Part shown: positions 26,715 to 34,919 of the stretch, in pieces
How the letters are laid out: each line of letters opens with the position of its first letter
How positions within the stretch are numbered: the first letter of the stretch is position 1
DNA from: Qipengyuania sp. HL-TH1
GTDB taxonomy: Bacteria; Pseudomonadota; Alphaproteobacteria; Sphingomonadales; Sphingomonadaceae
NCBI RefSeq assembly: GCF_036365825.1
Contig: NZ_CP142675.1
Span: 2,736,501-2,800,500, forward strand
Direction: 5' to 3'
Length of the DNA: 64,000 nt
The notes under the pieces: model-generated
Seen by the model: only the letters and a program-made list of their open reading frames with translations
Told to the model about the DNA's origin: nothing
Database searches by the model: none
Position numbers and translations under genes: made by a program

Positions 26715-27467
26715 ATGGAAGACGACCACATCGACGAAGTGCAACTGGACCTCGAAGTGGAGGAGCCGCCAACCGCGCAGCCAGAAGCGGCGCAAGGATC
26801 CGATCCGGCAACGGAAGCCTTCGCCCGCCTAGAAGGCGAAATGACGATGGTGCGCCATACGGTCCAAAATATGGCGAGGGAACGAGCCGACATCTTGATC
26901 CCCGACTACACCTCCACCCTCGGCCAGATGGCCGATCAGTTGGCAAAGGTCTCCAAGACTTTGAGCACAATCGGCACCAAGCCTGCCATCGAGCTGACTC
27001 CGGAAGACATTGCAGTTCAGATCAAGCGCGCCTCGCTCGACATGCTGCGCGACAGCAGCGACCTGTTTCGCCAGGGCCGCGAAGACCTAGACAATGCAAC
27101 CGGTCGGCTCGCTGCGATTGTAGGACGCGTCCGCACGGAGGCCGAGCAGAAGCGCCAGACCTGGCGCTTTGCTGGCATCGGGTTGGCTGCCGGTATGCTG
27201 CTTTGGTCGATCCTGCCCGGCACCATTGCCCGCGCCATGCCCGAAAGATGGCATTGGCCCGAAAGTATGGCTCGCAAGGCGGTTGGCGAACCGACCATCG
27301 TGGAAGCGGGCATCCGGTTGATCCGGTCTCAGAACCCCGAAGCCTGGGAGGAACTGGCTACAGCGCAGCTCATTCTGAGCGCAAACCGAGAAGCCTTGGA
27401 TCGCTGCCATGAGCGGGCACGGAAAGCGGAAAAGTCTGTCAGTTGTTCAATTCAGATCAAGCCATGA
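26715..27467 (+). CDS. DUF6118-like family protein
   Basis: This 250-residue protein has an acidic N-terminus, a long helical/coiled-coil middle (about 35-150), one transmembrane segment near 158-178 (GIGLAAGMLLWSILPG) and a C-terminal domain of about 70 residues. Genes of this kind follow traA in many sphingomonad mobile elements. It begins 10 bases after traA with GGAG upstream, so it is in the same transcript. Its function is unknown; a membrane-linked accessory role in mobilisation is an inference. The DUF number is from memory of the family. Confidence 0.6.
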   Translation: MEDDHIDEVQLDLEVEEPPTAQPEAAQGSDPATEAFARLEGEMTMVRHTVQNMARERADILIPDYTSTLGQMADQLAKVSKTLSTIGTKPAIELTPEDIAVQIKRASLDMLRDSSDLFRQGREDLDNATGRLAAIVGRVRTEAEQKRQTWRFAGIGLAAGMLLWSILPGTIARAMPERWHWPESMARKAVGEPTIVEAGIRLIRSQNPEAWEELATAQLILSANREALDRCHERARKAEKSVSCSIQIKP

Positions 27468-27594
27468 AGGTTTGTGCTGGCACCAAGGTCGGATAGAACG
27501 ACAAATCCTTGTTTGGCCAGCTTTGGTGCTTGTCGTGAAGTGAGATATACCGGGCCAACAAGATAAGCATGAGTTAATTTCTTCGACGCAGCCT

Positions 27595-28173
27595 ATGATC
27601 CCTTTCACATTCGACCAGCTACGCCGTGTAATAGACGCGAGGCGAGGCACAACCAAACAAGATACGCTAGCTCGGCTTGGGGAGGCTCTGCTCTTTGTGC
27701 AAAGCGTTGAAGCCTCGTTTCGCTTTGTGATGACATTCGTCATACAGAAAGGGCAGGAAGGACTTGATCTCGAAAAGTGGGAAGCGCAGTCGAAAGCTGA
27801 ACGGGAAAAAACTATTGGCTATTTCCTGAATCAACTCCGGTTCCGTGTTGACGTCGAACCTCAAATCGATTCCCGCCTTTCGACGTTTCTCAATATCCGC
27901 AATCAGATGGTTCATCGACTCGAAGAGGTACCAGGCTGGGGTCTTGAAGACGAAGCTTCGTTGAGAATCTCGAATGACTTCCTAACGGAGGTCTTTGCAA
28001 ACTGCTTTTTCGTCTATTTCTGGCTGTCCGGAGTCACAAAGAGCTGGGCGACACAGGCAGGCTTCACAACGCAGTATGATGATCACGAAGTTATGAAGAT
28101 CATCGACGAGCATTTCGTCCCACTCGCGGAGTGGTCGCTCGCCGCCAAGGAGACCGTACCGAGATCGGACTGA
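27595..28173 (+). CDS. HEPN-like protein, partner of GIY-YIG protein
   Basis: This 192-residue, mainly helical protein carries RNQMVH (102-107), the R-x4-H signature of HEPN ribonuclease-like domains, within a LNIRNQMVHRLEE context typical of the catalytic helix. I do not recognise a named family. The next gene starts 6 bases later and encodes a GIY-YIG nuclease-like protein. The pair lies at the right end of element A among defence genes. A two-component defence or toxin-antitoxin role is plausible but unproven. Confidence 0.6.
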   Translation: MIPFTFDQLRRVIDARRGTTKQDTLARLGEALLFVQSVEASFRFVMTFVIQKGQEGLDLEKWEAQSKAEREKTIGYFLNQLRFRVDVEPQIDSRLSTFLNIRNQMVHRLEEVPGWGLEDEASLRISNDFLTEVFANCFFVYFWLSGVTKSWATQAGFTTQYDDHEVMKIIDEHFVPLAEWSLAAKETVPRSD

Positions 28174-28179
28174 GATGTT

Positions 28180-28740
28180 ATGCCAGATTTCCTTCAAACC
28201 AGCCCTCTGTATCAACTCTCCGATGTGCGTCGCAATAAGGCGATGCTGCCTACCGACCGGGGTGTTTACGGGTTTTACTTCGGGATGGCGCCAGGGATCG
28301 CCCCAATCGATGGAGCCTTTTGTCGCGGAAAGCTTAGCCTTCTCTATATAGGCACCGCAGGTGCTGACCGCGCGAGGCGCGGTACGTTGCGCAACAGGCT
28401 GGGTCAGAACCACCTTGGCGGGAACGAGCGTCGTTCGACGATCTGTCTGACACTGGCTTCACTATTACCCGACGTCGCTGGACCTAGCGTTCTGCGTATC
28501 GAAAAGGGCAAGGCCAAATTCCACACTTCTCCTCAAGGAGCAGCGCGGCTCCGCAACTGGATGGATGAGAATATTTACGCCTGCTGGATCACCGATCCTC
28601 GACCGGCTGAAGCCGAACAGGACTTGGTCAAAAGTTACAGGACGCCCCTGAACATCGACTTCTCCACCCATCCTTTCGCCCCCACGTTGAGTGAGTTGCG
28701 AAACAATCGACGGGCAGCGGCGAGAGCGCTGACCGCTTGA
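28180..28740 (+). CDS. GIY-YIG nuclease superfamily protein
   Basis: The 186-residue product has the core GIY-YIG features in order: GVY (28-30), LLYIGTAG with YIG at 56-58, catalytic-type Arg in LRNRLGQNH (71-73), acidic residues in PRPAEAEQDLV (about 144-146) and Asn158 in TPLNID. Length and spacing fit a single nuclease domain with insertions and no zinc finger. It is encoded right after the HEPN-like gene. It may cut nucleic acids alone or as a complex with that protein. The fold call is moderately safe; the function is not known. Confidence 0.75.
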   Translation: MPDFLQTSPLYQLSDVRRNKAMLPTDRGVYGFYFGMAPGIAPIDGAFCRGKLSLLYIGTAGADRARRGTLRNRLGQNHLGGNERRSTICLTLASLLPDVAGPSVLRIEKGKAKFHTSPQGAARLRNWMDENIYACWITDPRPAEAEQDLVKSYRTPLNIDFSTHPFAPTLSELRNNRRAAARALTA

Positions 28741-28993
28741 GGGCGTTGATTTGCCATTCAGCCAGGTATCGGATGTACCAAGTACGATCGCGTCGTGTGC
28801 GGGCGATGCCCAGATTCGCGTGGATTCGCTGCTCTGCAGGTGCCTTCTGAAGAGGGCAAGTGCGGCTACCGAGCGTCCCGGAGTGCCCCAGAATGTGCTG
28901 GAAAAGCCCGCACATTGTGTGGGGTCAATCGTAGGAACTACTTCTGCGATTTTCTAGAAAGTAGAGCAATCACAACGCCCTAAGGCAGTTGAC
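28741..28993. other. Gene-free right end of element A
   Basis: I see no supported gene or strong structure in these 253 bases, which end at the tRNA-Arg 3' half. Confidence 0.4.
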
Positions 28994-29038
28994 TGGCGCA
29001 CCCGACAGGATTCGAACCTGTGGCCTCTGCCTTCGGAG
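28994..29038 (-). pseudogene. 3' half of the original tRNA-Arg(CCG), separated from its 5' half
   Basis: Read on the minus strand this is the 3' half of a tRNA-Arg, from the anticodon loop (CTCCGAA) through the T arm (ACAGG-TTCGAAT-CCTGT) to CGGGTGC-G-CCA. It shares the 12-bp core CTGCCTTCGGAG (29027-29038) with 47341-47352. Joined to 47353-47384 it gives a perfect 77-nt cloverleaf: acceptor GCACCCG/CGGGTGC, D stem GCTC/GAGC and anticodon stem CTGCC/GGCAG, all paired. The gene has therefore been cut at the anticodon by element B. On its own this half has no function. Confidence 0.88.
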
Positions 29039-29161
29039 CCGGTACAGAACGGGTACGCCAGACTACGAAATACTACTCTAAACTACTGTTTTGTATAGAT
29101 TTAGATTGAACTCGGATTTCGCTGGCGTACCCAAATCTACGCCCCGGTTTTCCTCCGAGTG

Positions 29162-30531
29162 ATGACACCACAGTTACTCAAAAACGGGGCTCTGGAAACG
29201 GAGATCGCCGTGGTCAAATTAACGAAGCGCACTGTCGAGGCAGCCAAGTCTCAGGTGAAAGACTACATCATTTGGGATGAAGAGCTACCCGGTTTTGGGC
29301 TCCGAGTATACCGGTCGGGCAAGCGCAGCTATGTAATCCAGTATCGACAGAGGGGACGCGCGAGGCGGCTCACGCTTGGATTGCACGGCGTGTGGACAGC
29401 GGAACTGGCTCGCCGAGAAGCGAAGGCTCAGTTGGGACGTGTCGCGGGAGGCGACGATCCGGCAGAGGAGCGCCTTGAAGATCATCGTGCGATCACGATG
29501 AAGGGCCTCTGCAAGCGCTACATTCAGGACCTCGATGATGGCCTGATTCTCGGCAAGGGGGGCGCCCGAAGAAGCAATCGACCATCGATACCGATATCGG
29601 TCGGATCAAGAGACACATCATTCCCCTGATCGGAACCCGGCGCGTCAAGGATCTGACCAGAGCGGATATGGTCAAGATCATGCGCGACATCATGGCGGGT
29701 CGGTCGAGGATCATTGTCAAAACCAAGAAGCTACGGGGAAAGTCCATCGTGAGGGGCGGTCCTGGCACTGCTACCCGGACCCTGGGCCTCATTGGTGGGA
29801 TACTCTCATACGCCATTGATCTGGGGATCATCGAACACAATCCCGCGCACGGCATCAAGAAGCCGAAATACAAAGTGCGCGAGCGGCGGTTGACCGAAGC
29901 TGAGTACGGCATTTTGGGGAACATGTTGCGAGATGCGCAGGCGCAAGAAAAGTTCTGCCCGACAACGGACATCATCCGTCAGATTGCGCTAACAGGGTGC
30001 CGACGCGGCGAGATCATCAATCTCAAATGGTCCGACGTGGACCTGGATGGCAGTTGCCTGCGGCTTTCTGAAAGCAAGGAAGGCAGATCGATCCGGCCCA
30101 TCGGCCTGCCTGTTGTCGAATTTCTCGAGACACAGCGTAACACTGCCACGGGTAGCTATGTGTTCCCGGGTTACGGCGATGACACCGCTTTTGGCGGCTT
30201 CCCAAATCACTGGAACGCCTTGTTTAGCGGCTCACCATTGGAGGGGGTCACAGCCCATGTCTTGCGTCATAGCTTTGCGAGCATCGGCAATGATCTCGGA
30301 TTCACCGAAATTACAATCGCCGCGCTGCTAGGGCACGCCAAGGGTTCGATCACCAGCAGATATATCCACGTGCTGGACGCGACGTTGGTCACTGCCGCCG
30401 ACATGATTGCGGGGTATGTCAGCGCTTTGCTCAATGGCACGAACTTCCAGCGAGGCAGCTTTGCACTGGACCGCACTGCACGAAAGAGCGCCATGAGCGA
30501 ATTCATCGCCGAGCGCGCAGCTGGATCATGA
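29162..30531 (+). pseudogene. Tyrosine integrase of element B, frameshifted
   Basis: Two open frames together make one DUF4102-type integrase. The first (to 29629) has the arm-binding domain (VKLTKRTVEAAKSQ, LPGFGLRVYRSGKRSYVIQY). In another frame, from about 29563, the protein continues as RPKKQSTIDTDIGRIKRHII, then the core-binding and catalytic domains with LTGCRRGEIINL (Arg), HVLRHSFAS (His/Arg), LLGHAKGSITSRYIH (His, Tyr). The break is at a run of six G at 29557-29562; one more G restores the frame. It is either a true inactivating deletion or a sequencing error. GTG 29210 is an alternative start. Confidence 0.85.
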
Positions 30532-30616
30532 AATAGGTTCCGATGCAAACCTGCCAGCACACTCTTACTGCAAACGCGATTCAAGCCCCCTCCCCAGAAA
30601 TGGGGATGGCTAACCC

Positions 30617-30625
30617 TGTGGATAA
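30617..30625 (-). promoter_or_regulatory. DnaA box
   Basis: TGTGGATAA is the exact complement of the consensus DnaA box TTATCCACA. It lies 14 bases before the first iteron-like repeat, the layout of iteron plasmid origins. Confidence 0.6.
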
Positions 30626-30638
30626 AACTGTGGGCTCT

Positions 30639-30703
30639 TCGGACTATCAGGAACCGCTGGACTCGGACGATCAGGAACCGAAAGCTCGGACTATCGGGAA
30701 CCG
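30639..30703 (+). repeat. Three iteron-like direct repeats
   Basis: The 18-mer TCGGACTATCAGGAACCG occurs at 30639-30656, then with one or two changes at 30663-30680 (GACGATC) and 30686-30703 (ATCGGGA). The period is 23-24 bp, about two helical turns, as for Rep-binding iterons. With the adjacent DnaA box this looks like a plasmid replication origin or incompatibility region kept in the integrated element. Confidence 0.7.
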
Positions 30704-30892
30704 AAACCACCTTCAAACATCTGGCATTGTTGGAAAATATGGCCCCTTAACTATGCTAACAAACAATCCTGTCGGATTGTTGCTAACGCGGCAGACTGCG
30801 CGCGGCTCCTCAGCGCTTTGGGATGCGCCGTCGCCGCGCACCTCGCGACTTGGCGGGTGCAAGAATCTCAAGCGCTTGCTAGGAATTGAGCG

Positions 30893-31804
30893 ATGAAGAC
30901 CGACCTCGATCATCTGCCCCCGCAAAAACAACGCGAGCTTGAACGCGTAGTGCAGCTGATCTTCGAAGAATTTGATGATTCCTTCGCGCTAGCCAAGCAT
31001 GACTGGAAGAAGGCCGGGCGCATCCTGAAGGTCATTCTCTACGGCAGCTATGCGCGCGGCACCTGGGTCGACGAACCACACACTGCAAAGGGCTACCAGT
31101 CGGATTACGACCTTTTGGTGATCGTCAATGACAGCAGACTGACCGACCGAGTGAAGTACTGGTCCAAGCTCGATGACCGGTTGATGCGCGAGTATGGTGT
31201 AACCGGGACGATCAAGACGCCGGTCAACTTCATCGTCCACACGCTTCAGGAAGTGAACGATGGCCTTGCGCATGGGCGCTACTTCTTCATGGATGTGAAG
31301 CAGGACGGGGTCGCGCTTTACCAGTCTGACGACACCGAGCTGCACACGCCCAAGCCGAAAACGCCCGAACAGGCGCTTGCGATGGCGCAGGAATATTTCG
31401 ATGAGTGGTTCAAGTCATCGATGCGCAAGTTCAAGCTTACGCAAGATGCGGTGGATCAGGAGTTTTTCAAAGAAGCTGCATTTCTAATGCATCAAGCGAC
31501 CGAGAGCTTGTACCACTGCGTGCTGCTGGTCTGCACCTTCTACACGCCACACGTGCACAATCTCGGCTTCCTGCGCACCCAGGCTGAGCGGATCGATGCG
31601 CGCCTTACCTATGTCTGGCCGCGCGACACACGGCAGGACCGCGCGCGCTTCGAGAAGCTCAAAGAAGCCTACGTCAAAGCGCGCTATTCGAAGCACTACC
31701 GCATCACCAAAGAAGAGCTCGAATGGCTCGGTGAGCAAGTCGAGGAGCTAGGCCGCGTCGTGCATGAGCTGTGTTCGGAGCGGCTTGAAAAGCTCAAGGC
31801 TTAG
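30893..31804 (+). CDS. MNT-HEPN fusion protein (nucleotidyltransferase plus HEPN domain)
   Basis: The 303-residue product joins two domains usually encoded as separate toxin-antitoxin partners. The N-terminal minimal nucleotidyltransferase shows LYGSYARGTW (50-58) and SDYDLLV with metal-binding Asp71 and Asp73. The C-terminal HEPN domain (about 140-300) includes FLMHQATESLYH and the catalytic-type helix KARYSKHYRI near 262-270. In MNT/HEPN modules the HEPN partner is an RNase and the MNT partner AMPylates it. The fusion may be self-regulating. It is transcribed alone, divergent from the downstream defence genes. Confidence 0.85.
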   Translation: MKTDLDHLPPQKQRELERVVQLIFEEFDDSFALAKHDWKKAGRILKVILYGSYARGTWVDEPHTAKGYQSDYDLLVIVNDSRLTDRVKYWSKLDDRLMREYGVTGTIKTPVNFIVHTLQEVNDGLAHGRYFFMDVKQDGVALYQSDDTELHTPKPKTPEQALAMAQEYFDEWFKSSMRKFKLTQDAVDQEFFKEAAFLMHQATESLYHCVLLVCTFYTPHVHNLGFLRTQAERIDARLTYVWPRDTRQDRARFEKLKEAYVKARYSKHYRITKEELEWLGEQVEELGRVVHELCSERLEKLKA

Positions 31805-31860
31805 TTGAACGCCACAAATTAAACAGTCACGAAGCTCCACCCCCCACGTGCAAGAGTGCG

Positions 31861-32400
31861 CTAGCTTTTTCGTTTTCTGCTTTTCGCCTTCGTAACTTGC
31901 GCAGGCTTTTTAGCATTTCCTGACTTGGAACTGGCAAGTTTCTCACCGCCCAGCACGAACGTTGGTTCCCAAGGGGTGACCAGCGCATTCACGATCTCAC
32001 GCGAGAGATTAACCAGTTCACGCATCTCTCGCTTGTTTGCGAACGCACCTTGGTGGACGATGGCGTTGCGCTTCTTGTTCAGTCGCTCGGAGCGCTTTTT
32101 GAGTTTGCCGAGCGCCTTCTTTCGCGTCTCGTCTTGCTCAGCAGGTATGATCAAACGGCCAAATTTTCCATCGATGCCATTGGCCCATCTTAGCAGGGAA
32201 TCTACGAACTCCGGCGAGAATTCGCTTTCACTTTCGAAGCGCTTTCTTATCGCGATGTTGGCGGCAATCTCGGCGGCAGTAGCAGCTCTTACGATTGCTG
32301 TGGACCATTCCTTCCGGCGTTCGATAATCCCTTCGATCTTCTTCCACTGAGTCTGAAGCTTCTCGAGATCTTCGCGATCATCATAAGGTGTCTTGCCCAT
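31861..32400 (-). CDS. HEPN-like hypothetical protein
   Basis: This 179-residue, mostly helical protein contains RNAIVH (111-116) in the context RLNKKRNAIVHQGAF, an R-x4-H motif typical of HEPN-like domains, and has a strongly basic C-terminal tail (about 155-179). I know no named family. It is convergent with the MNT-HEPN gene and divergent, by 51 bases, from the broken abiV-like gene, so it may be one part of a former abortive-infection module. Confidence 0.5.
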   Translation of the reverse strand: MGKTPYDDREDLEKLQTQWKKIEGIIERRKEWSTAIVRAATAAEIAANIAIRKRFESESEFSPEFVDSLLRWANGIDGKFGRLIIPAEQDETRKKALGKLKKRSERLNKKRNAIVHQGAFANKREMRELVNLSREIVNALVTPWEPTFVLGGEKLASSKSGNAKKPAQVTKAKSRKRKS

Positions 32401-32451
32401 GTGTTGCTGATCGCATGCGCGTCACGGAATGAACAGTGCTAGAAAGCTTGC

Positions 32452-32685
32452 ATGAGCGAAAGAGGAACCAAGATCACCTTTGGTGGGCGTCAAGCGCGCG
32501 CCCTCTGCAACATGAGCCATTCGGCGCGTCTCGACTTTATCGCCGAGGGCCTGCCGGTTGTACTTCAAAGTGCGCGGGGCTTTTGGCGAGCGGCGGAAAC
32601 GCTTAAGGAGCGACCGCGCGAGGCGGCAGTGCTCGCGGGCTTCGCGGAGGAAGAGTCAGCGAAGGCCCTTATCCTCATCGATCTA
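32452..32685 (+). pseudogene. abiV-like gene, 5' part, interrupted by insertion
   Basis: The first 78 codons (MSERGTKITFGGRQARALCN to AVLAGFAEEESAKALILIDL) resemble the N-terminal half of AbiV abortive-infection proteins, with the typical LAGFAEEESAKALILID helix. The reading frame is broken at 32685 by an IS-bounded unit. If 32686-35771 and one TA are removed, the frame continues without a gap into 35774 onward (LILIDL then VRCPKPEVGKRIG). The insertion therefore looks recent and simple. The truncated product would lack the C-terminal half. Confidence 0.75.
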
Positions 32686-32938
32686 GGCTCTGTTGACAAA
32701 CTGATTGGTCTAGAGGCGAGCGGCGGCGATATGTATGAAGCCGAGGTAGCTTGCTGATGTTTTGTCGTATCGGGTTGCGAGACGGCGTGAGCATTTGAGC
32801 TTCGCGAAGCACCGTTCGATGCGGTTTCGCAACGCGTAGGTGACGGTGTCGTGGGGTATTGGCTCTTTGCGGTTGGCCTTGGCCGGGATCACCGGCGTTC
32901 CGCCACGTAGCGCAATGGTGCTTCGGATATGGTCGCTG
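32686..32938 (-). repeat. Truncated IS5-family copy
   Basis: About 253 bp match 34923-35175 almost perfectly (one clear mismatch, T for C at the TCTAG/TCCAG position). The copy holds the outer end and the 3' part of the transposase gene on the minus strand, then stops abruptly. That mismatch also creates an early stop in the transposase remnant. Confidence 0.85.
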
Positions 32939-32957
32939 CCATAGCGCACGAAGGCAG

Positions 32958-33380
32958 CTACCCTCCGACCAATAACAACTCATAGTCGCAATCGGCTGGG
33001 ACAGCATTCCGCAAGGTGACCGCATTTGTCGGCACAACGCCTCCACCAATTGATAGCGGAGTGCCGAATGCAATCTCTTTGGATCCGTCTATTGTTATTC
33101 CTGTCTGAGTTATGGCAACATCTGTGGCTTCCGAAAAGACAGCAAGATAGACCGCCTCCCCTCCGCCTGCGAATACCAGACAACCACTTCGGATCGCATA
33201 TTCTCCGGTGAATAAAGCAGCGTAAGGGGTTTCTCGGTCTTCAACCCGGCGTCCGATAAAAACCGATTCTGCCTGCGCTACTTTTTGATTTTCTTGAAGC
33301 ACTGGGGAAGTGTCCGGTGTCACTTCGGTAGAGCATCCGGCAACCAGGATGAAGATCGGAATGAGCCCAGCAATTCTCAT
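32958..33380 (-). CDS. Hypothetical lipoprotein, cargo of the IS unit
   Basis: The 140-residue product begins with a lipoprotein signal and lipobox (ILVAGCSTEV). The rest (ESVFIGRRVEDRETPYAALF and so on) has no family I recognise. Its ATG overlaps the stop of the upstream protease gene by 4 bases, so the two form an operon. The C-terminus ends close to the truncated IS, so it may have lost residues. It could be a partner or inhibitor of the protease, but this is only a guess from gene order. Confidence 0.6.
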   Translation of the reverse strand: MRIAGLIPIFILVAGCSTEVTPDTSPVLQENQKVAQAESVFIGRRVEDRETPYAALFTGEYAIRSGCLVFAGGGEAVYLAVFSEATDVAITQTGITIDGSKEIAFGTPLSIGGGVVPTNAVTLRNAVPADCDYELLLVGG

Positions 33381-34795
33381 TGTGTGACAATCGTAATGAG
33401 CTGTTGATCATCGACATAATCGATGGGCATATGGATCATTTTGCAATCCGGACCGACATCGGGATATGAAGAATTCCCTTCCATAAACGGCAGGCACGGA
33501 CGCTCATCGCCGCTAAAATTCACCTCACCTTTAGCGTTCCGGGTCGGATCGTGGATTGTTGCAGCAGTGACGATACCTGCAGCTTTGATGCCTCCGGCAG
33601 TGGTCGGCTCGGTGAATACGGCGCCTCCGCTATCACCTGATACTGCGTAGATGAATGCACTCGACAAGCCGGTTTCGATCCAACCTTTTATGCCGTTGAA
33701 CGTGTAGTAGCCGTGCGTAATCTGGCCGCATGTTAGACCAGTCGAGCGCCCGGATTTGCACAAGACCTGTCCAACTTTCTGGTCATAATATCCCCACGTC
33801 CCTTTCACTGCGTAATAACCTTCAGCAGATTGAGATGCGATAATGTTCTTGCTAGAGTCGAGAGTATGATCGTCGCTCGGCCTAAAGCCTTTAAAATCAA
33901 TTTTGCCAGGACCATTATCAAACCACACCCAAGCGCCGTTATTTAAACCATCGGTCCGATGAAATTGGTAATCGTATTTCGTGCCTGGCCCTATCCATTC
34001 TTTTTCGAACGTGAGAGACACCCAATGCGGGACGCCAGAGCGCTGATAATATATCCTCGGATTGTTAGCGCAGTGTGCGGCTGTGAGTATGATTGGACGA
34101 TTTAGGTTGTCTTTTGCGTTGAAAGCGAACGAGCAGACGTATCGCGAAGCATCCGCAGTCGAGTCTGAGAATGACCAACCACCGTATACTCCGTCTCCAG
34201 ATTGCATACCTGTTGCCTGCATCTGGCTCGGAACAGAGCCCTTCTTGATTTGGACAAAGCTCATCAAATCTTGCGGCAAGGCCTGCCGGATTAGTCCGAC
34301 TCCACTATCCAAGCTCGTTTCGATGACGAGACTGTCATTTTTGTGCTCATAATAAGATACGTAGTTGATGTTTAACGGCAAAAGCGCTTGAATTACCCGG
34401 TCGATGCGAACTTCGATTTCTGCTTCAGAAAATTTCACCTTCTTGGTTTGCAGATAACGTCTCATTTGTGGTGAGACCATCTTCCGCAGCGCTTGAGCGT
34501 CTGTGTTGTCTTTGACGGCGACGACTATCTTGTAAACCGGTGAATGTTCGATCCATATACCGCCAAAACCGTCCGGGTTGCTACTTTTCAACTGAGTCGC
34601 AAAAGCACTTACTTCCTCTTCCAGCGAGATGCGTTCATCGGCCTCAGACTGGGATAAGCCATATAGGTCCATAAGGTAAGCGACACCTGCGCTTACGTCG
34701 CTGGTAGCTGCTGACACTGGTGGCGGTGGAGCCTCCTGCGCTGCTAACGAACTGGTTGTCAAAAGCAACGATAATACTGCGACAGGCTTCAACAT
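33377..34795 (-). CDS. Secreted trypsin-like serine protease (S1 family)
   Basis: This 472-residue protein has a Sec signal peptide (to about residue 20), a pro-region of about 180 residues and a chymotrypsin-fold domain. The catalytic triad is visible: H241 in LTAAHC, a likely D275 in KYDYQFH and S389 in SGDSGGAV. The long pro-region resembles bacterial alpha-lytic/streptogrisin-type enzymes. The gene is AT-richer than the core genome and sits between IS copies, a sign of transfer. The product is probably periplasmic or secreted; the target is unknown. Confidence 0.85.
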   Translation of the reverse strand: MLKPVAVLSLLLTTSSLAAQEAPPPPVSAATSDVSAGVAYLMDLYGLSQSEADERISLEEEVSAFATQLKSSNPDGFGGIWIEHSPVYKIVVAVKDNTDAQALRKMVSPQMRRYLQTKKVKFSEAEIEVRIDRVIQALLPLNINYVSYYEHKNDSLVIETSLDSGVGLIRQALPQDLMSFVQIKKGSVPSQMQATGMQSGDGVYGGWSFSDSTADASRYVCSFAFNAKDNLNRPIILTAAHCANNPRIYYQRSGVPHWVSLTFEKEWIGPGTKYDYQFHRTDGLNNGAWVWFDNGPGKIDFKGFRPSDDHTLDSSKNIIASQSAEGYYAVKGTWGYYDQKVGQVLCKSGRSTGLTCGQITHGYYTFNGIKGWIETGLSSAFIYAVSGDSGGAVFTEPTTAGGIKAAGIVTAATIHDPTRNAKGEVNFSGDERPCLPFMEGNSSYPDVGPDCKMIHMPIDYVDDQQLITIVTQ

Positions 34796-34919
34796 ATTAC
34801 GCTTCCCTTTTCCCTATTTGAGCTAGGGTCGACTGTTCGGAGCGGATGTCAAGTGGGAACGAGTTATTTTTCTATTCACATTGGTTGAAACTATTGTGAT
34901 TGTAGCGACCGGTAATCCG

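Larger units (their letters stand above)
30532..30892. other. Non-coding region with plasmid-origin-like signals
   Basis: No supported gene lies in these 361 bases. They contain a hairpin TCCCCA-GAAA-TGGGGA (30591-30606), a DnaA box (30617-30625), three iteron-like repeats (30639-30703) and a hairpin ACAATCC-TGTC-GGATTGT (30763-30780). No replication initiator gene accompanies them. Confidence 0.6.

Noticed and set aside
30639..30703. CRISPR array
   Set aside because: Only three 18-bp repeats with 5-6 bp between them; spacers are far too short, and no cas genes are present anywhere in the window.
30543..30896. A 117-codon frame over the iteron region as a possible Rep protein
   Set aside because: The repeats dictate the translation and no Rep motif is seen.
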